Positions 46,020-58,158 of a DNA stretch of 64,000 nt are shown here, piece after piece. Location: positions 840,840 to 904,839 of the forward strand of contig NW_006768799.1 in assembly GCF_000204055.1 (NCBI RefSeq), read 5' to 3'. The first letter of the stretch is position 1. Each line of letters starts with the position of its first letter. Both the position numbers and the translations under genes were made by a program. This DNA is from Melampsora larici-populina 98AG31 (taxonomy: Eukaryota > Basidiomycota > Pucciniomycetes > Pucciniales > Melampsoraceae). A model generated the notes under the pieces. The model was not told the origin of the DNA. It was given only the letters and a program-made list of their open reading frames with translations, and made no database searches.

Positions 46020-46490
46020 ATTGGTAACTCACTCCTTTTGTACCCATTTCATCCATTCTTGGATTCCCAAATTTCAAGTCTCATCCACTTTCTCAAGACC
46101 TTATCAGATTGAATGTTTTTGGTAATTCATTTCTTTTGTACCAATTTCATCCTTTCTTAGATTGACAACTTTTCGGTCTAGTTCACTTTCTCACAACTTT
46201 TTCAGATTGAATATTTTGGTACTTCACTCCTTTTGTACCAATCTCATTCTTTCTTGATTTCCCAAATTTTCAGTCTAGTTCACTTTCTCAAACCTTTATC
46301 AGATTGAATTTTTTTGGTAGTTCACTCCTTTTGTACCAATTTCATCCTTTTTTGAAATCACAACTTTTCAGTCTAATCCACCTTGGCAAAACTTTATCAT
46401 ATTGATTTTTTTTGGTAATTCATTACTTTTGTACCAATTTCATTCTGTCTTGGATTTGCCAACTTTCAGTCTACTCCAGACAAGACAAAG
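46020..46490. repeat. Minisatellite, about 98-bp unit, five imperfect copies
   Basis: The motif TTTTGTACCMATTTCAT recurs at about 46036, 46135, 46233, 46331 and 46432, and TTTCAGTCTA/TCAGATTGA-type segments recur in step. Copies differ by several substitutions. It lies just downstream of the membrane-protein gene. Confidence 0.75.
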
Positions 46491-46844
46491 GAATCAAAAA
46501 TCTATACAAAAAGAAGTTAATCAATACCCTTCAGGAGCACCAATAGATGTTGTAGGATGAGGAAAACTTGAACCACCTAATCCACCAAACAGTCTGAGGT
46601 CATATCAACTATTAAGCCCACTTGCAAGATGTTAAATATCACAGAATGATGATATCACTCAATTGATAGTGCTCCAACCCACAAGATGTATCAATGACCA
46701 TTGTTCACTAAATTTCTCTTTAGTCAATTTCACTTTCATCATCACTTGGACAATGAAGCCAATTTTTGAGTTGCTGCAAACATGGCCAATAAGAATTAAG
46801 TTTTGGCACCAGGGGGAAGAGATTTAACCATATTCACTACCTCA

Positions 46845-47020
46845 CACTACACCAAATTGCAAATTTACCGTGGAGTTTAGAAAATTGAGTAGACATAGAA
46901 AATTATAGAGAAGCTGGCAAGGGTCAGAGGAATATGAAAAAATAATGGGGGGGCCCTTTGATGCATTCCAATTGTCTGGCATATTTTTTCATATTTTTAA
47001 AACCATAATGCATATAACAC
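46845..47020. mobile_element. CACTA-type left end, truncated copy
   Basis: CACTACACCAAATTGC at 46845 and about 150 bp after it match the left part of the element at 43516 (GAGTTTAGAAAATTG, GACATAGAAAATTAT, GGCATATTTTTTCA). No right end is seen nearby. Confidence 0.5.
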
Positions 47021-47251
47021 TACACAAAATATATATGCTTGATTATGTACAAACTTTGGAGTGTATTCAACTGACTACACTTCGATCATGTAGATGGCCA
47101 ATATAGTGATTGATGACATACCTCCCAATACGCCTGAGTTCCGGGATGAAATCAAGAAGAGCCAGTGGATTCACCCTGATATGGGTGTGGATGATCGGTC
47201 AACATTTGTTTACAAGGACGTGCTTGACAATTGCAAGCGAAGTCTAGCGTT

Positions 47252-47778
47252 ATGGCTGATACCAAACCCGACTTGGCAAAAATTGGCGACAAACGTGTTG
47301 CATCCGGATCCAGTAAAATGACAGATATCAAGCCCAAACTCAAGAAGATCAAAGTGGAAGAACGTGAGCAGAGTTTCCAGTTTTATTCAGTCACAGTTCC
47401 CTATACTGAAATCTTTTGTCTAAAATTTCTGGTCCAGAACCCAAAGGTTCAAGCAAAGAACTGATTTATGTGTCTAGTGATTTCGAAAGCAACTGGGAAA
47501 GCAAAAGTGCTAGTAGCTCAATCTCCCTCGAGATCAATAACCCCATGACCTCTCATTTGATTGAGATGGAGTTGTTTCTTGCTGACTGTGACATCAAATT
47601 TGAAGATGAAAGAACTCAAACGCTTCTTAAAGAAGGGGGTATCAAGTCGTGGACTGACTTGATACCCAGTGTCCAACTTACTGAATCCACTCTAACCTCC
47701 ATGGGTATAGACCGTCAAATTGCTAACCGCCTTATGACTGAGGCTCAAGCTTGTTATTCAAAATGTAAGTTTGAATAA
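47252..47778 (+). CDS. Two-exon protein with SAM-like C-terminal domain
   Basis: Exons 47252-47363 and 47438-47778 join in frame (GTGAGC donor, GGTCCAG acceptor) to give 150 residues. The Lys-rich N-terminus (KPKLKKIKVEE) is followed by a Ser-rich linker. The C-terminal stretch of about 65 residues, ELFLADCDIKFEDERTQTLL followed by GGIKSWTDLIPSVQLTESTL and TSMGI, has the spacing of a sterile-alpha-motif helical domain. An open stretch at 47094-47321 (DDIPPNTPEFRDEIKKSQWI) lies just upstream in another frame and may be a lost first exon. The gene may therefore be 5'-broken or need another intron. The family seems element-associated but I cannot name it. Confidence 0.45.
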
Positions 47779-48659
47779 CCATGTTTTAAATGAAGTCACG
47801 TGTACTAACTGATCACTTTACGTCTTTGGTTCCTTTTGAACTCAGGATATATATAATCAATCATACAAGTACATGGGATTGTATCCCATATCCGTAACCA
47901 CCATTTTAAATTCAAAGTATTTTTAACCCAGCGTTTATCATATTATCAGAGTACAGTGGTTTCAGTATCTTATTGAATAGTTTGTTTTTTTGTTTGTTTA
48001 TCAATTGAAACATCACCTTATTGTCCTTGCGTTCACTACTGTATTAGTTTTATCCGTGACAATGTTATCATCTATCTTGATTACATGATCTATCTGTGGT
48101 TTATAAAATCTTGTTCTACTAAAGTCTCTGTTCTATCTATTTGTGTGAGTTAGTCGAGTATAATTACCAGCAGTCTTGTACAATATGGTTATCTAGTTAT
48201 TATTGTGTGTTTGATTGGTTAAGCAATATATTATTATTGTGGTTTGAAAGTGTTTATGATATACTGAAAGCAAGAAAATGAAGCTTTTTAAAGTGAGATA
48301 CCTTGAGTGATATCACCACTTACTGTCTACTGTTGAGAGAATGTTGTTCTGTACCCTTAGAAATTTTGTGTTCTACATCCAAAAAATATACAAGTTGAAC
48401 TTGTGTTCTAGACCCAAAAAAAAATAAGTCACCTGTTCTCGCTCCAAGATCATGGTGATTATTTGGAAGGCTCCCAACAGCTTTTGCAAACAAGGCACTC
48501 TCAACTTATAAGATGTCAGAATTATTGTAAAATCTTCAATGAAAGCTGATTGAAAAATACCAGGTTTATATACTATAGATAACTTCTGAATAGCACACAT
48601 AAGATATATTTTAATACCAACATAGTGGAAATTACAAAGAAAATAAGGGATCAAATATA
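47779..48659. other. Intergenic, nothing recognised
   Basis: AT-rich sequence between the SAM-like gene and the Tc1/mariner relic. The 137-codon minus-strand ORF that ends at 48373 partly overlaps the transposase in another frame and is not treated as a gene. Confidence 0.35.
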
Positions 48660-49766
48660 TCAACAACTCTGGAACATGTTTGTGCAAAGTGGTTCTGTGA
48701 ATAAAGTCAAACACATCAAATAGATAGATACTTCCTCTCCTGCCACATTTATTGCTCAAGGCAGCGCTTGGCTTCTTTTCAAACAAGACTTCAAAGGTGA
48801 AAAGCCCAACTCGATGGGGTTGAAATCTGGTGAATACGCTGGAAGGTATAGAAGCCGGATCCCACGTGCTTCACAAAGTGCATTGATATTACCTATGTGA
48901 TGGATAGGTGCATTGTCCATCACAAGGACTGAGTTTCTAGCCGGCCAAGGATTCATAGCGGGCAACTACATGCATCATGAATCCATAGGTCAACTGTGAA
49001 TACCAAAAAATAAGGAAGAAGACTGCTTACCAAATGATCTTCTAAGTAAGCCTCAAAATTGATTCTTGAGTATCCGCCAGGCTGAATAGCCAAGGCCACA
49101 AGTCCTCCTAAAGATATTGCTGGTAAAACGGACCATTGCTGAGATCGGGTCACTCGCTCAAGTCGCACAGTTTGTTCGCCACAAGGCGCGTGTGCATATT
49201 CGCAGTATAGATGCCGTTTGTTGACTGCAGTTTCATCTTTAAACATAACATTATATCAGTACAATATCATAACTAAAGAAAAATCAGTAAAAAAGTATCT
49301 CACCAGTGAAAACAAGACAAGCTGGGTCAATTCCAAAAATCTGCCTAATGTAAGCACCTCGCGCCTCCTCCGATTGATTTGGATGGACGGTGCGAGCCTT
49401 CTTTTGAGTCCATCCAAGACGTGTTTGAAGTTCGTTTGAAAGCATCTTGAGGGAGACTACAAATCCATAGAAGTCCGTGATTTTCTCTTGAAGCTCATCC
49501 AGAAATAAGGTAGGATCATGTTGAAGCGAGTCAAGTATGAGCTCATGTTGAGCTGGCCCTAAAACTGGGTGAGCTCCTGGAGTCATGTGATTGTCAGGGT
49601 TTGTGATCACGGCCCAAGTGGTCTGATACAAGTTGAACCATCGGCGGACCGATGTGAGGGACACGTCAATGCCAAGGGTCGACACAATCTCGTGGAACCG
49701 CATGCCACGCATGACCATGCAAACCACGACCAACTTGATATCGGTGGGATAGGTGTTGACAGGCAT
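48660..49766 (-). pseudogene. Tc1/mariner-type (DD34E) transposase, one premature TGA
   Basis: Exons 49304-49766, 49031-49236 and 48660-48965 keep frame. The N-terminus has a helix-turn-helix (MPVNTYPTDIKLVVVCMVMR, TSVRRWFNLYQ). The catalytic residues are visible: Asp in FTDETAVNKRHLY (across an intron), Asp in VMDNAPIHH and Glu in PDFNPIELGFS with 34 residues between the last two. TGA at 48756-48758 truncates the last 30 or so residues; the downstream frame continues with VAGEEVSIYLM to a stop at 48660. A GTGAGT donor upstream (near 49831) and the CTTTATACAG just before the ATG suggest a leader intron. Terminal inverted repeats were not found. Confidence 0.8.
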
Positions 49767-50283
49767 CTGTATAAAGGACAATGTCAGTTTTGAGAGGTAG
49801 TGAGCGAACAAAAAACAAATAAAAACTCACATGAGACGTTCAAGATGGCAAGTGGATGATAGCTCAGATCAAACAAGGTATGAGGAAGTGATGGAAGACA
49901 GCCGCTGAGACTGTGAAGAATTGGAGTGGAGGGAATTTGAGAATAACACTGGGTTGAGGGGAAAATTGGAGGGAATTCAAAAACCGGTCAACAGGCAATT
50001 CACAAAATAAATAAATAAAATAAAAAATACATCCAACAAAAAAATAATAATCATAAAAATCAAATAACCAAGACGAACCGGCTTTTGGTATGGCACAGTA
50101 GGGTTTAATGGGAACATAGGGAGAGAGGAAAGGAAACTTACTTGTAAAACAATGACAGTAAAGTTTTCAATCTCAAAATGTGATTTCCGAGTTTTTGACT
50201 TTCTCATTAAATCCCATGACAACACACCTTGTCAAAAAACTGCCAATTGTTCTTACATTGGCTGTACAGCCCTTTGCATAATT
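49767..50283. other. Flank between Tc1 relic and satellite
   Basis: Includes the probable leader intron of the transposase, AT-rich sequence, and the left border of the satellite. No gene was recognised. Confidence 0.35.
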
Positions 50284-53200
50284 GATGACTTTGGAGGAAA
50301 AAAAAACCTTGAGTTTTCAAAAGAGAAACCTTGAGTTTTTTTAAAAAGTGACTGAGTTTTGTCAAAAAGTGACCAAGTTTTTTCAAAAACTGGGCAAGAA
50401 GTTGGTACCATTGATTGACAATAACAATCACAAACAAGAGCTTGCTCAGTTTTTGAACATCTCAATAAGGTTTTGAAAAAACTCACAAGTTTTTTTTTTT
50501 GAAAACTCAAGCGTTTTTTTCATCAATTCTGCAAAGCGCTGTAAGTGAACACAGCCTTAGTATCATGCACAGGGGCTCATCAAGCTCTTGAAACCAAATA
50601 TTCCAGAATTTTTGAAATCCAGAATCCAAAATTCTGGAAACAGTGTGATGATGACTTCACATTTGATGACTTTGGAGAAAAAAAAAACCTTGAGTTTTTT
50701 TTAAAAAAGTGACCGAGTTTTGTCAAAAAGTGACCAAGTTTTTTCAAAAACCGGTCAAGAAGTTGGTACCATTGATTGACATAACAATCACAAACAAGAG
50801 CTCACTCAGTTTTTGAAAATCTCAATGAAGTTTTTGAAAAACCTCACAGGTTTTTTTTTTTTGAAAACTCAAGCGTTTTTTTCATCAATTCTGCAAAGCC
50901 CTGTAAGTGAACACGGCCTTAGTATCATGCACAGGGGCTCATCAAGCTCTTGAAACCAAATATTCCAGAATTTTGAAATCCAGAATCCAAAATTTTGGGA
51001 ACAGTGTGGTGATCATTTCACATTGGATGACTTTGGAGAAAAAAAAACCTAGAGTTTTTTTAAAAAAGTGACCAAGTTTTGTCAAAAAGTGATCAAGTTT
51101 TTTCAAAAACTGGGCAAGAAGTTGGTTCCATTGATTGACAATAACAATCACAAACAAGAGCTCACTCAGTTTTTGAAAATCTCAATAAGTTTTTGAAAAA
51201 CCTCACAGGTTTTTTTCTTTTTTGAAAACTCAACCGCTTTTTTTCATCAATTCTGCAAAGCCGTGTAAGTGAACACAGCCTTAGTATCATGCACAGGGGC
51301 TCATCATGCTCTTGAAACCAAATTTTCCAGAATTTTGAAATCCAGAATCCAAAATTCCGGAAACAGTGTGATGATCAGTTCACATTTGATGACTTTGGAG
51401 AAAAAAAAAACCTTGAGTTTTTTCAAAAAAGAAACCAAGTTTTGTTAAAAAGTGACCAAGTTTTTTCAAAAACTCAACCGTTTTTTTCATCAATTCTGCA
51501 AAGCGCTGTGAGTGAACACAGCCTTAGTATCATGCACAGGGGCTGATCATGCTCTTGAAACCAACTTTTCCAGAATTTTTGAAATCCAGAATCCAAAATT
51601 CTGGAAAAAGTGTGGTGATGACTTCACATTTGATGACTTTGGAGAAAAAAAAACCTAGAGTTTTTTTAAAAAAGTGACCAAGTTTTGTTAAAAAGTGGTC
51701 AAGTTTTTTCAAAAACTGGGCAACAAGTTGGTACCATTCATTAAAAATAACAATCACAAACAAGAGCTCACTCAGTTTTTAAAAATCTCAATAAGTTTTT
51801 GAAAAAACTCACAGGTTTTTTTTTTTTGAAAACTCAAGCGTTTTTTTCATCAATTCTGCAAAGCGCTGTAAGTGAACACAGCCTTAGTATCATGCACAGG
51901 GGCTCAATCATGCTCTTGAAACCAAACATTCCAGAATTTTTGAAATCCAGAATCCAAAATTCTGGAAACAGTGTGGTGATCAGTTCACATTTGATGACTT
52001 TGGAGAAAAAAAAAACCTAGATGTTTTTTTAAAAAGAAACCGAGTTTTGTCAAAAAGTGACCAAGTTTTTTCAAAAACTGGTCAAGAAGTTGGTGCCATT
52101 GATTGACAATAACAATCAAAAACAAGAGCTCACTCAGTTTTTGAAAATCTCAATGAAGTTTTTGAAAAAACTCACAGGTTTCTTTTTTTTGAAAACTTAA
52201 CCGTTTTTTTCATCAATTCTGCAAAGCCCTGTAAGTGAACACAGCCTTAGTATCATGCACAGGGGCTCAATCATGCTCTTGAAACCAAATCTTCCAGAAC
52301 TTTTGAAATCCAGAATCCAAAATTCTGGAAACAGTGTGATGATCAGTTCAAATTTGATGACTTTGGAGAAAAAAAAACCTTGAGTTTTTTTTTAAAAAAG
52401 TAACCAAGTTTTGTCAAAAAGTGACCAAGTTTTTTCAAAAACTGGGCAAGAAGTTGGTACCATTGATTGACAATAACAATCACAAACAAGAGCTCACTCA
52501 GTTTTCAAAAATCTCAATGAAGTTTTTGAAAAAACTCACAGGTTTTTTTTTTTGAAAACTCAAGCGTTTTTTTCATCAATTCTGCAAAGCGCTGTAAGTG
52601 AACAAAGCCTTAGTATCATGCACAGGGGCTCAATCATGCTCTTGAAACCAAACATTCCAGAATTTTTGAAATCCAGAATCCAAAATTCTGGAAACAGTGT
52701 GGTGATCAGTTCACATTTGATGACTTTGGAGAAAAAAAAACCTGGATGTTTTTTTCAAAAGAAACCGAGTTTTGTCAAAAAGTGACCAAGTTTTTTCAAA
52801 AACTGGGCAAGAAGTTGGTACCATTGATTGACAATAACAATCACAAACAAGAGCTTGCTCAGTTTTTGAAAATCTCAATGAGGTTTTGAAAAAACTCACA
52901 GGTTTTTTTCTTTTTTGAAAACTCAACCGTTTTTTTCATCAATTCTGCAAAGCCCTGTAAGTGAACACAGCCTTAGTATCATGCACAGGGGCTCATCATG
53001 CTCTTGAAACCAAATTTTCCAGAATTTTGAAATCCAGAATCCAAAATTCCGGAAACAGTGTGATGATCAGTTCACATTTGATGACTTTGGAGAAAAAAAA
53101 AACCTTGAGTTTTTTCAAAAAAGAAACCAAGTTTTGTTAAAAAGTGACCAAGTTTTTTCAAAAACTCAACCGTTTTTTTCATCAATTCTGCAAAGCGCTG

Positions 53201-54768
53201 TGAGTGAACACAGCCTTAGTATCATGCACAGGGGCTGATCATGCTCTTGAAACCAACTTTTCCAGAATTTTTGAAATCCAGAATCCAAAATTCTGAAAAA
53301 CAGTGTGGTGATCAGTTCACATTTGATGACTTTGGAGAAATAAAAACCTTGAGTTTTTTTTAAAAAAGTGACCAAGTTTTGTTAAAAAGTGATCAAGTTT
53401 TTTCAAAAACTTGGCAAGAAGTTGGTACCATTGATTGACAATAACAATCACAAACAAGAGCTCACTCAGTTTTTGAAAATCTCAATGAAGTTTTTGAAAA
53501 AACTCACAGGTTTCTTTTTTTTGAAAACTCAACCGTTTTTTTCATCAATTCTGCAAAGCGCTGTGAGTGAACACAGCCTTAGTATCATGCACAGGGGCTC
53601 AATCATGCTCTTGAAACCAAATCTTCCAGAATTTTTGAAATCCAGAATCCAAAATTCTGGAAACAGTGTGATGATCAGTTCAAATTTGATGACTTTGAAG
53701 AAAAAAAAACCAAGAGTTTTTTTAAAAAAGAAACCAAGTTTTGTTAAAAAGTGATCAAGTTTTTCAAAAACTGGCCAAGAAGTTGGTTCCATTGATTGAC
53801 AATAACAATCACAAACAACAGCTAGCTCAGTTTTCGAAAATCTCAATAAGTTTTTGAAAAAACTCACAGGGTTTTTTTTTTTTTTGAAAACTCAACCGTT
53901 TTTTTCATCAATTCTGCAAAGCCCTGTAAGTGAACACAGCCTTAGTATCATGCACAGGGGCTCAATCATGCTCTTGAAACCAAATTTTCCAGAATTTTGA
54001 AATCCAGAATCCAAAATTCTGGAAACAGTGTGCTGATCAGTTCACATTTGATGACTTTGGAGAAAAAAAAACCTTGAGTTTTTTTAAAAAAGTGACCCAG
54101 TTTTGTTAAAAGTGATCAGTTTTTCAAAAACTGGCCAAGAAGTTGGTTCCATTGATTGACAATAACAATCACAAACAACAGCTAGCTCAGTTTTCGAAAA
54201 TCTCAATAAGTTTTTGAAAAAACTCACAGGGTTTTTTTTTTTTTTGAAAACTCAACCGTTTTTTTCATCAATTCTGCAAAGCCCTGTAAGTGAACACAGC
54301 CTTAGTATCATGCACAGGGGCTCAATCATGCTCTTGAAACCAAATTTTCCAGAATTTTGAAATCCAGAATCCAAAATTCTGGAAACAGTGTGATGATCAG
54401 TTCACATTTGATGACTTTGGAGAAAAAAAAACCACGAGTTTTTTTAAAAAAGAAACCGAGTTTTGTCAAAAAGTGATCAAGTTTTTCAAAAACTGGCCAA
54501 GAAGTTGGTTCCATTGATTGACAATAACAATCACGCACAAGAGCTTGCTCAGTTTTCGAAAAGCTCAATAAGTTTTTGAAAAAACTCACAGGTTTTTTTT
54601 TTTTGAAAACTCAAGCGTTTTTTTCATCAATTCTGCAAAGCGCTGTAAGTGAACACAGCCTTAGTATCATGCACAGGGGTCATGCTCTTGAAACCAAATA
54701 GTCCAGAATTTTTGAAATCCAAAATCCAAATTTCTGGAAACAGTGTGGTGATCACTTCACATTACAGT
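50284..54768. repeat. Satellite array, about 362-bp monomer, 13 units, with higher-order structure
   Basis: The landmark GATGACTTTGGAG recurs at 50284, 50665, 51026, 51388, 51632, 51993, 52356, 52719, 53080, 53325, 53688, 54050 and 54410. Spacing is 360-363 bp except for a first unit of 381 bp and two short units of 244-245 bp (from 51388 and 53080). Each monomer has a hairpin TTCCAGAATTTT...AAAATTCTGGAA, poly-A/T runs, and the sequence TAAGTGAACACAGCCTTAG, which matches a Harbinger-type terminus with its TTA duplication. The two short units share diagnostic variants (CCGGAAACAG; CTGTGAGTGAACAC), so they arose by duplicating a block of about 1.69 kb. All ORFs in the array are repeats of the same chance frames. 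Confidence 0.93.
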
Positions 54769-54799
54769 TTCCATAAAAGACACACACACACAATACACA

Positions 54800-54870
54800 C
54801 CACCCAATCCAATCTATCCCTCAAATCCAATCTATCCCTCAAATCCAATCTATCCCTCAAATCCCAAATC
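54800..54870. repeat. 18-bp tandem repeat, about three copies
   Basis: AATCCAATCTATCCCTCA is repeated head to tail just outside the right border of the satellite, after a short CACACA run. Confidence 0.8.
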
Positions 54871-55054
54871 CCAACCCAACCAACTTTTCCTTTCTCACCT
54901 TCAATTAAGAAATCTCATTCTTGGGTTCTTTAATCTTTTTCCTAAAAATCTTTCACATGAATTCATCATCATTTAGGGGATACAAAGTTGTACCATTTAT
55001 ACTTATTGAATTTGTCATTCTCTCATGATTCTTTTCATTAAGAAAAAATACCAA

Positions 55055-55260
55055 ATGAAGGAATCAATGAATGAATGAATGAATGAATGAATGGATCAAT
55101 GATTGAATCAATGATTGAATGGATCAATGACCCAATGAGTGAATGAATGAATGGATCAATGAATCACTGAATCAATGAGTGAGTGGATCAATGAATCAGT
55201 GAATCAATGATTGAATGAATCAATGATTGAATGAATCAATGAATGAATGAATGGATAAAT
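55055..55260. repeat. Simple repeat of GAATGAAT/GAATCAAT type
   Basis: A 4-bp based array (GAAT, CAAT, GAGT, GGAT variants) drifts along about 200 bp. Flanking sequence to about 55980 is A-rich low complexity, with a TAGA run at 55561-55582. Confidence 0.8.
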
Positions 55261-55789
55261 GCATTAATAATCAAAATAACTAAAATAATCAAAAAGTAAA
55301 ACAAACAAATACCTAATAAAAAAACAAAAACAAAACATATAAAGAAACCAAAAACAAAACAAATATATATAAAGATCAAAAGATAAAGATACAAAAAAAG
55401 ATAAGAATCAATCAAAGGGGAAAAAATCAATCAAAGAGAAAAAAAATGTCTTTTAAGTTTTAATGTAAATAAATAATAGACCGAACAACGGGGTTTCTTT
55501 TTTTTTCTTAAATCTCCATATATCAATGTCAATTATAAAAGAAAAAAATTATATGCTATATAGATAGATAGATAGATAGATAAAGAGATAAATAAAGAGA
55601 TAAATAAAGAAATTAGATTTGATGTTCAAAGAAGAAAAAGAAATAAGAAGAACGGAAGGAAAGAACCGATATACAAGTTCTAAGAAGAGAGATAGGGGAA
55701 AAAGAAAATCAAGTGAATTATCAAAAGAAAAAGAAAAAGATCATTAATTCAATTGGGTCTTGTACTGTTCTGATATATATGATCAAAAA

Positions 55790-55925
55790 TTAAAAATGTA
55801 TAAGGATGTATAAAGAGATATAAAAATGTATCAAAATGTATAAGGATGTATAAAGAAATATAAAAATGTATCAAAATGTATAAAGATGTATATGAAGATG
55901 TATATGAAGATGTATCAAAATGTTA
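55790..55925. repeat. AT-rich tandem repeat of about 46 bp
   Basis: Units built of AAAATGTATAAGGATGTATAA and AAAAATGTATC segments recur two to three times, then shorten to GATGTATAT repeats. Lies in the 3' flank of the serine-rich gene. Confidence 0.6.
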
Positions 55926-56059
55926 AAAGAAGAACAAAAAAGATCAACAGAAAAGCAAAAAGAAAAAAGAAAAAAAGATTAAATCAAATGCTTATAAAAG
56001 AACAACCCAAACTCGAATCCAAAAATCTTCCAAAAAAGAAATCATAAAGATAGATGGAT

Positions 56060-57625
56060 TCAAGTACTCTTAACGACCAAAACCATGACTCCATTCCCAC
56101 TCTTAACCTTTCCAATCCTCGGCACACTCTCCCCACTACCTTCTTCTTCCTCCACACTCTCACTAGGTTTACTAGGCACAAAGACATCCTGTGAAGGAAG
56201 AGGAAGACTAGAAGGATCGAAAACCGGTACCACAGGTCTACGTTTGTTCATTGTAGATCGTTTGAGAGATTCCATGACGTTTAATCGTTTTGAATGAGAA
56301 TTAGACAGGATAGGAGATCGCGGGTCGACTACAGTGATCGATTTCGAATGGTTGTGCGTCGAGAGTAAGGTTCCAAATAGTCTTGAAAGAGTTGAGGATG
56401 GTTTTTTCTTGTTGGATTTCACTTCGCTGGATTGAGGACTGGGTGGGGTTTGAGACTTGTGAGGTGATGAGGATGATGTGGTCCTCATCGAATCAGTTTG
56501 ACTGCTTCCTACCTGTAAGACACTCTTCCTAAACGGATCTCGTTCTTCTTGAACAACTTTCTTAGGTGACAAAACTTTTGATTTGTTTTCTTTTTCTTTT
56601 TCGTTTGAAGAAGTACCACTACTGATCGGATTAAACCAAATCGATCGTCTTCGTTCTGGTATATTCAATCGGATCCGTTCACTCTCAATTAACTCTTTTT
56701 TGATCTTTCGTTGTTCTGCTTTTATTAGTTTTTGTCTTGATTTAGAACTCAGACTTGGAACTGGTGGTGGTCTTTCACTTGGATCTTGTTCACTTTCTGA
56801 TAAGTTTACAGTAGGTGTTGAAGCTGACCGAAGGGCTACAAAAAAGTCGCGCAGGAATAGATGGATGGATGATGAATTTGAGAAGTTGAAGGTTGTAGAG
56901 TTAAAAAAGACTCACGTGATGGACGATGTACTTGTGCTAGGGGTGATCCACTACCTAGTAATCTACGTGATTGGGGTTGAGGTGATAGGGTACGTTGTTG
57001 AGGAAGTGGTGAGGTAGCATTAGAAGCTATTGAAGACTAAGTAACAAGAATCAAGAAAAGATGAGCCATGCAATCAGATCTCAAGAAAGAAAAAGATACT
57101 CACAGCAACACTTTGACGACGACTACGAGCATGAGGAGCCGTAGCAAAAGAAGTTCGAGAGGATGCATGATGAAGACTTTGACGATTAGAGGACATACTT
57201 CTTCTAGCCTCAAGTTTCCTTCTTCGAAGTAATTCAGCTTCATGATCAGGATCAAAAGGTAAGTGTTGTTGAGAAGGAGTAGGAGAAGGGTTATGGATCG
57301 AATGATGACGTGAGACCGGTCGATTAGATTGGAGTGAGAGATTAGAAGAAGAAGAGATTAAAGCATTGGCAGAATGGTAAGGAGATGAATAGGATTGACC
57401 GAGTGAATCGATAATCTGTGAGGAAGTAAGAATGAGATTAGTGAGATGAAGAAGAAGTTAGATGAAGTTGGATAGAGTACTGACAGTGGTAGTCTTGAAG
57501 TTAGAGATCTGATGAAGTGAAGGATCTACAAGGTTCAAATGTGAATTAGATCTACCCATCAGTTGCTGATGTAATCGTTGTTCTGGAGTAATGCTGCTGC
57601 TGTTCATTGGATTAGAAGTTGACAT
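56060..57625 (-). CDS. Ser-rich low-complexity protein, four exons, function unknown
   Basis: Exons 57485-57625, 57104-57415, 56916-57036 and 56060-56835 join in frame and give 449 residues with no internal stop. The start MSTSNPMNSSSITPEQRLHQ is the first ATG after an AT-rich leader. The protein is rich in Ser, Gln, Arg and Pro and has no obvious folded domain. Notable parts are a charged helical stretch (EAELLRRRKLEARRS), a basic helix (SRQKLIKAEQRKIKKELIES) and a C-terminal ERRRSIWFNP. Introns have GTGAGT donors except the first, which reads GTCAGT. Composition and intact splicing mark it as a host gene, perhaps a regulatory or scaffold protein with many phosphosites; that role is only a guess. 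Its upstream region is shared with the divergent HARBI1-like gene at 58159. Confidence 0.65.
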
Positions 57626-57962
57626 CTTGGTTTAATCGAAATTGAAATTGATAAGTTCAAAGAAAAGTTGGTTTGTAAAAGAATGAAAATTGGATAAGAA
57701 CTTCAAGTGTAGATCGATTGGTGAGTTGGTTGGTTGAGAAAGAGAAAAATCAGAAAATCAAGAGAAAGAAAACAAGTGATAAGACTGTATTGAAAATTGA
57801 AAATCACTCTTTAGTCAAAATTAAAATCAATCTCATTCAATCAATAGAGACGAGGCGCGGATTCCGTGGTTCGCGCTCGTTATTAGTATGGTAAAGCACT
57901 TTTAAAGTGATTTTTTACTTTGGGATCTGCGGGTGATCGTGGATGATCTCACTTAGAGTACA

Positions 57963-57986
57963 TGTGACATGCTACAGCATGTCACA
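57963..57986. repeat. Near-perfect 24-bp palindrome
   Basis: TGTGACATGCT and AGCATGTCACA arms of 11 bp flank AC. It lies between the two divergent genes at 57625 and 58159 and could form a hairpin or bind a dimeric protein. Function unknown. Confidence 0.6.
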
Positions 57987-58158
57987 CCCCTACCTATCTA
58001 AAACCATGCCTAGGTATCGAGATGTCCAATGATTGACAGCTCAGCGTCAATGCTGAGCTTGTTCTCTGAACGGATGTTCTCTAACGGATCAGATCCCCTG
58101 TATACCGATTCCATCTTCCTTCCTCTCAGTTCACCAATTACAAGTCGATTTCGTCAAC

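Noticed and set aside
50253..54589. Many similar ORFs of 70-120 codons on both strands in the 50-54 kb region, some with leader-like starts
   Set aside because: They repeat with the satellite period, shift with small indels, and are rich in poly-K/F from A/T runs. They are chance frames in the repeat, not a gene family.
50284..54768. CRISPR-like or bacterial repeat array
   Set aside because: The repeat units are 362 bp with no unique spacers, and the context is clearly eukaryotic.
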